This document shows, piece by piece, positions 6,340 through 6,802 of a DNA stretch of 6,802 bases. Source of the DNA: an uncultured bacterium (lineage in GTDB: Bacteria > Actinomycetota > Coriobacteriia > Coriobacteriales > Coriobacteriaceae); assembly GCA_905215095.1 (NCBI GenBank), contig CAJMOL010000080.1, forward strand, positions 1 to 6,802, in the 5' to 3' direction. Every line of letters begins with the position of its first letter. Within the stretch, counting starts at the first letter, position 1. A program made the position numbers and the translations under genes. The notes beneath the pieces were generated by a model. The model was not told the origin of the DNA, searched no databases, and saw nothing but the letters and a program-made list of their open reading frames with translations.

Positions 6340-6393
6340 CCCCCTGCAGAAAAATCCCTAACGCAGTTGCGGTGAAATAGGGACTGTTGGGGG
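6340..6393. repeat. Foldable intergenic element next to the IS end
   Basis: Nested complementary segments are CCCCC/GGGGG (6340-6344 with 6389-6393), CAG/CTG (6347-6349 with 6384-6386), TCCCTA/TAGGGA (6355-6360 with 6378-6383) and CGC/GCG (6362-6364 with 6369-6371). Together they form one long interrupted hairpin. It resembles a dispersed, REP-like intergenic repeat. I think similar sequence recurs in Collinsella genomes, but this is from memory. Confidence 0.4.
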
Positions 6394-6408
6394 TGCGGAC
6401 AGAAAGTT

Positions 6409-6425
6409 GGACCGTGAAGCGGTCC
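6409..6425 (+). other. Hairpin just inside the IS end, upstream of the transposase
   Basis: GGACCG (6409-6414) and CGGTCC (6420-6425) form a perfect 6-bp stem with a 5-nt loop, ending 5 nt before the GGAGG ribosome site of the transposase. Its left arm overlaps the presumed terminal repeat. In IS elements such hairpins often reduce translation from outside transcripts; here that is inference. Confidence 0.5.
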
Positions 6426-6440
6426 GGACTGGAGGTTCGC

Positions 6441-6802
6441 ATGTACAGCAGGGAGAAGGTCGAGCTCTTCCTCCTGGCGACGGAGGACGGCATGGGGCCG
6501 ACCGCCGCCGCGAAGTTCGCGGGGGTCTCGGTGGGCGCGGCCAAGAAGTGGGCGACGGGGCACCTCCCGCACAGCTACACCGGGGCGCGCTGTAGAATCG
6601 GGGCGAGGAAACCGCCACGGAAGGAGGCCAGCTTGGGCCCCGACAAGTCGATCTACGCCCCGCCGGCGACCGGCCCGCTCGCCGGGCTCAACGAGGACCA
6701 GATAGAGAACCTGCTGCTCAGGGCGGTGTTGGCCGACCTAAAAGCGGAAGGGTGGGACCCGGCTTCGATCTCGAACAGGAGCAAGTGCGAGCTCGGCGAG
6801 AG
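6441..6802 (+). CDS. IS3-family transposase, first (OrfA-like) part, cut by the right edge
   Basis: An open frame of 120 codons runs from the ATG at 6441 to the window end with no stop, preceded by GGAGG with 5-nt spacing. The protein begins MYSREKVELFLLATEDGMG. Residues about 21-40 (TAAAKFAGVSVGAAKKWATG) form a helix-turn-helix that would bind the IS ends. Residues about 83-105 look helical and charged. The last visible residues, NRSKCELGER, match in my memory the linker before the OrfB integrase part in Coriobacteria IS3 transposases. The DDE catalytic domain would lie beyond the window, so whether it is in the same frame or reached by frameshifting cannot be seen. Third codon positions are almost all G or C, unlike the ATPase gene next to it. 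It is therefore probably a recently arrived element. Confidence 0.72.
   Translation, partial: MYSREKVELFLLATEDGMGPTAAAKFAGVSVGAAKKWATGHLPHSYTGARCRIGARKPPRKEASLGPDKSIYAPPATGPLAGLNEDQIENLLLRAVLADLKAEGWDPASISNRSKCELGE

Larger units (their letters stand above)
6394..6802 (+). mobile_element. Left end of an IS3-family insertion sequence (continues past the window)
   Basis: The segment begins with TGCGGACAGAAAGTTGGACC, which resembles the terminal repeats of IS3-type elements (TG start, internal GTTGGAC). An IS3-like first transposase frame starts 47 bp inside. The exact boundary is a guess, because the right end and any target duplication lie outside the window. GC content is sharply higher than in the DNA to its left. 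Confidence 0.6.

Noticed and set aside
6308..6618. Overlapping leftward open frames across the IS left end
   Set aside because: They run antisense to the transposase start and across the hairpin element, and their translations look like out-of-frame GC-rich sequence.

Overview
This window looks like part of the chromosome of a high-GC anaerobic actinobacterium of the class Coriobacteriia, most likely Collinsella or a close relative. The basis is the GC-rich codon use, a cysteine-rich Fe-S/flavin oxidoreductase of a kind typical of gut anaerobes, a polytopic protein I associate with DUF5692, and the style of the IS3-type transposase at the right edge. This placement comes from recalled family resemblance; no database search was run.

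Left part (1-3071) is a compact metabolic/regulatory module. A large Fe-S oxidoreductase gene runs leftward out of the window (N-terminal 346 residues visible). A TetR-type regulator gene is divergent from it, and a polytopic membrane protein gene follows the regulator on the same strand, ending at a strong intrinsic terminator. The divergent intergenic region holds two near-identical 15-bp perfect palindromes, TTGACA-N3-TGTCAA and TTGACG-N3-CGTCAA, with centres 23 bp apart. They are the obvious candidate operators for the TetR protein. The likely logic is a ligand-responsive repressor controlling a cytoplasmic reductase and a membrane protein, perhaps for uptake or sensing of the same compound; the substrate cannot be told from the sequence.

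Middle part (3072-4769) carries one gene for a single-pass membrane protein with a very acidic cytoplasmic N-terminus and an exported beta-rich C-terminal half. It converges on the next gene across a hairpin terminator.

Right part (4770-6802) is accessory DNA. It contains a leftward AAA ATPase with a C-terminal DUF4143-type domain, an AT-rich upstream region (32.5% GC over 6121-6240), and the left end of an IS3-like insertion sequence (80% GC over 6481-6540). The AT-rich region is the most unusual part of the window: a 24-bp inverted repeat brackets a perfect TATAAT, and the motif TTGATTAR-N6-AGCAAG occurs three times with exact internal spacing. The third copy overlaps a candidate rightward promoter, which would produce a roughly 90-nt transcript ending at a T6 terminator. 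Between that terminator and the IS is another foldable element that may be a dispersed intergenic repeat.
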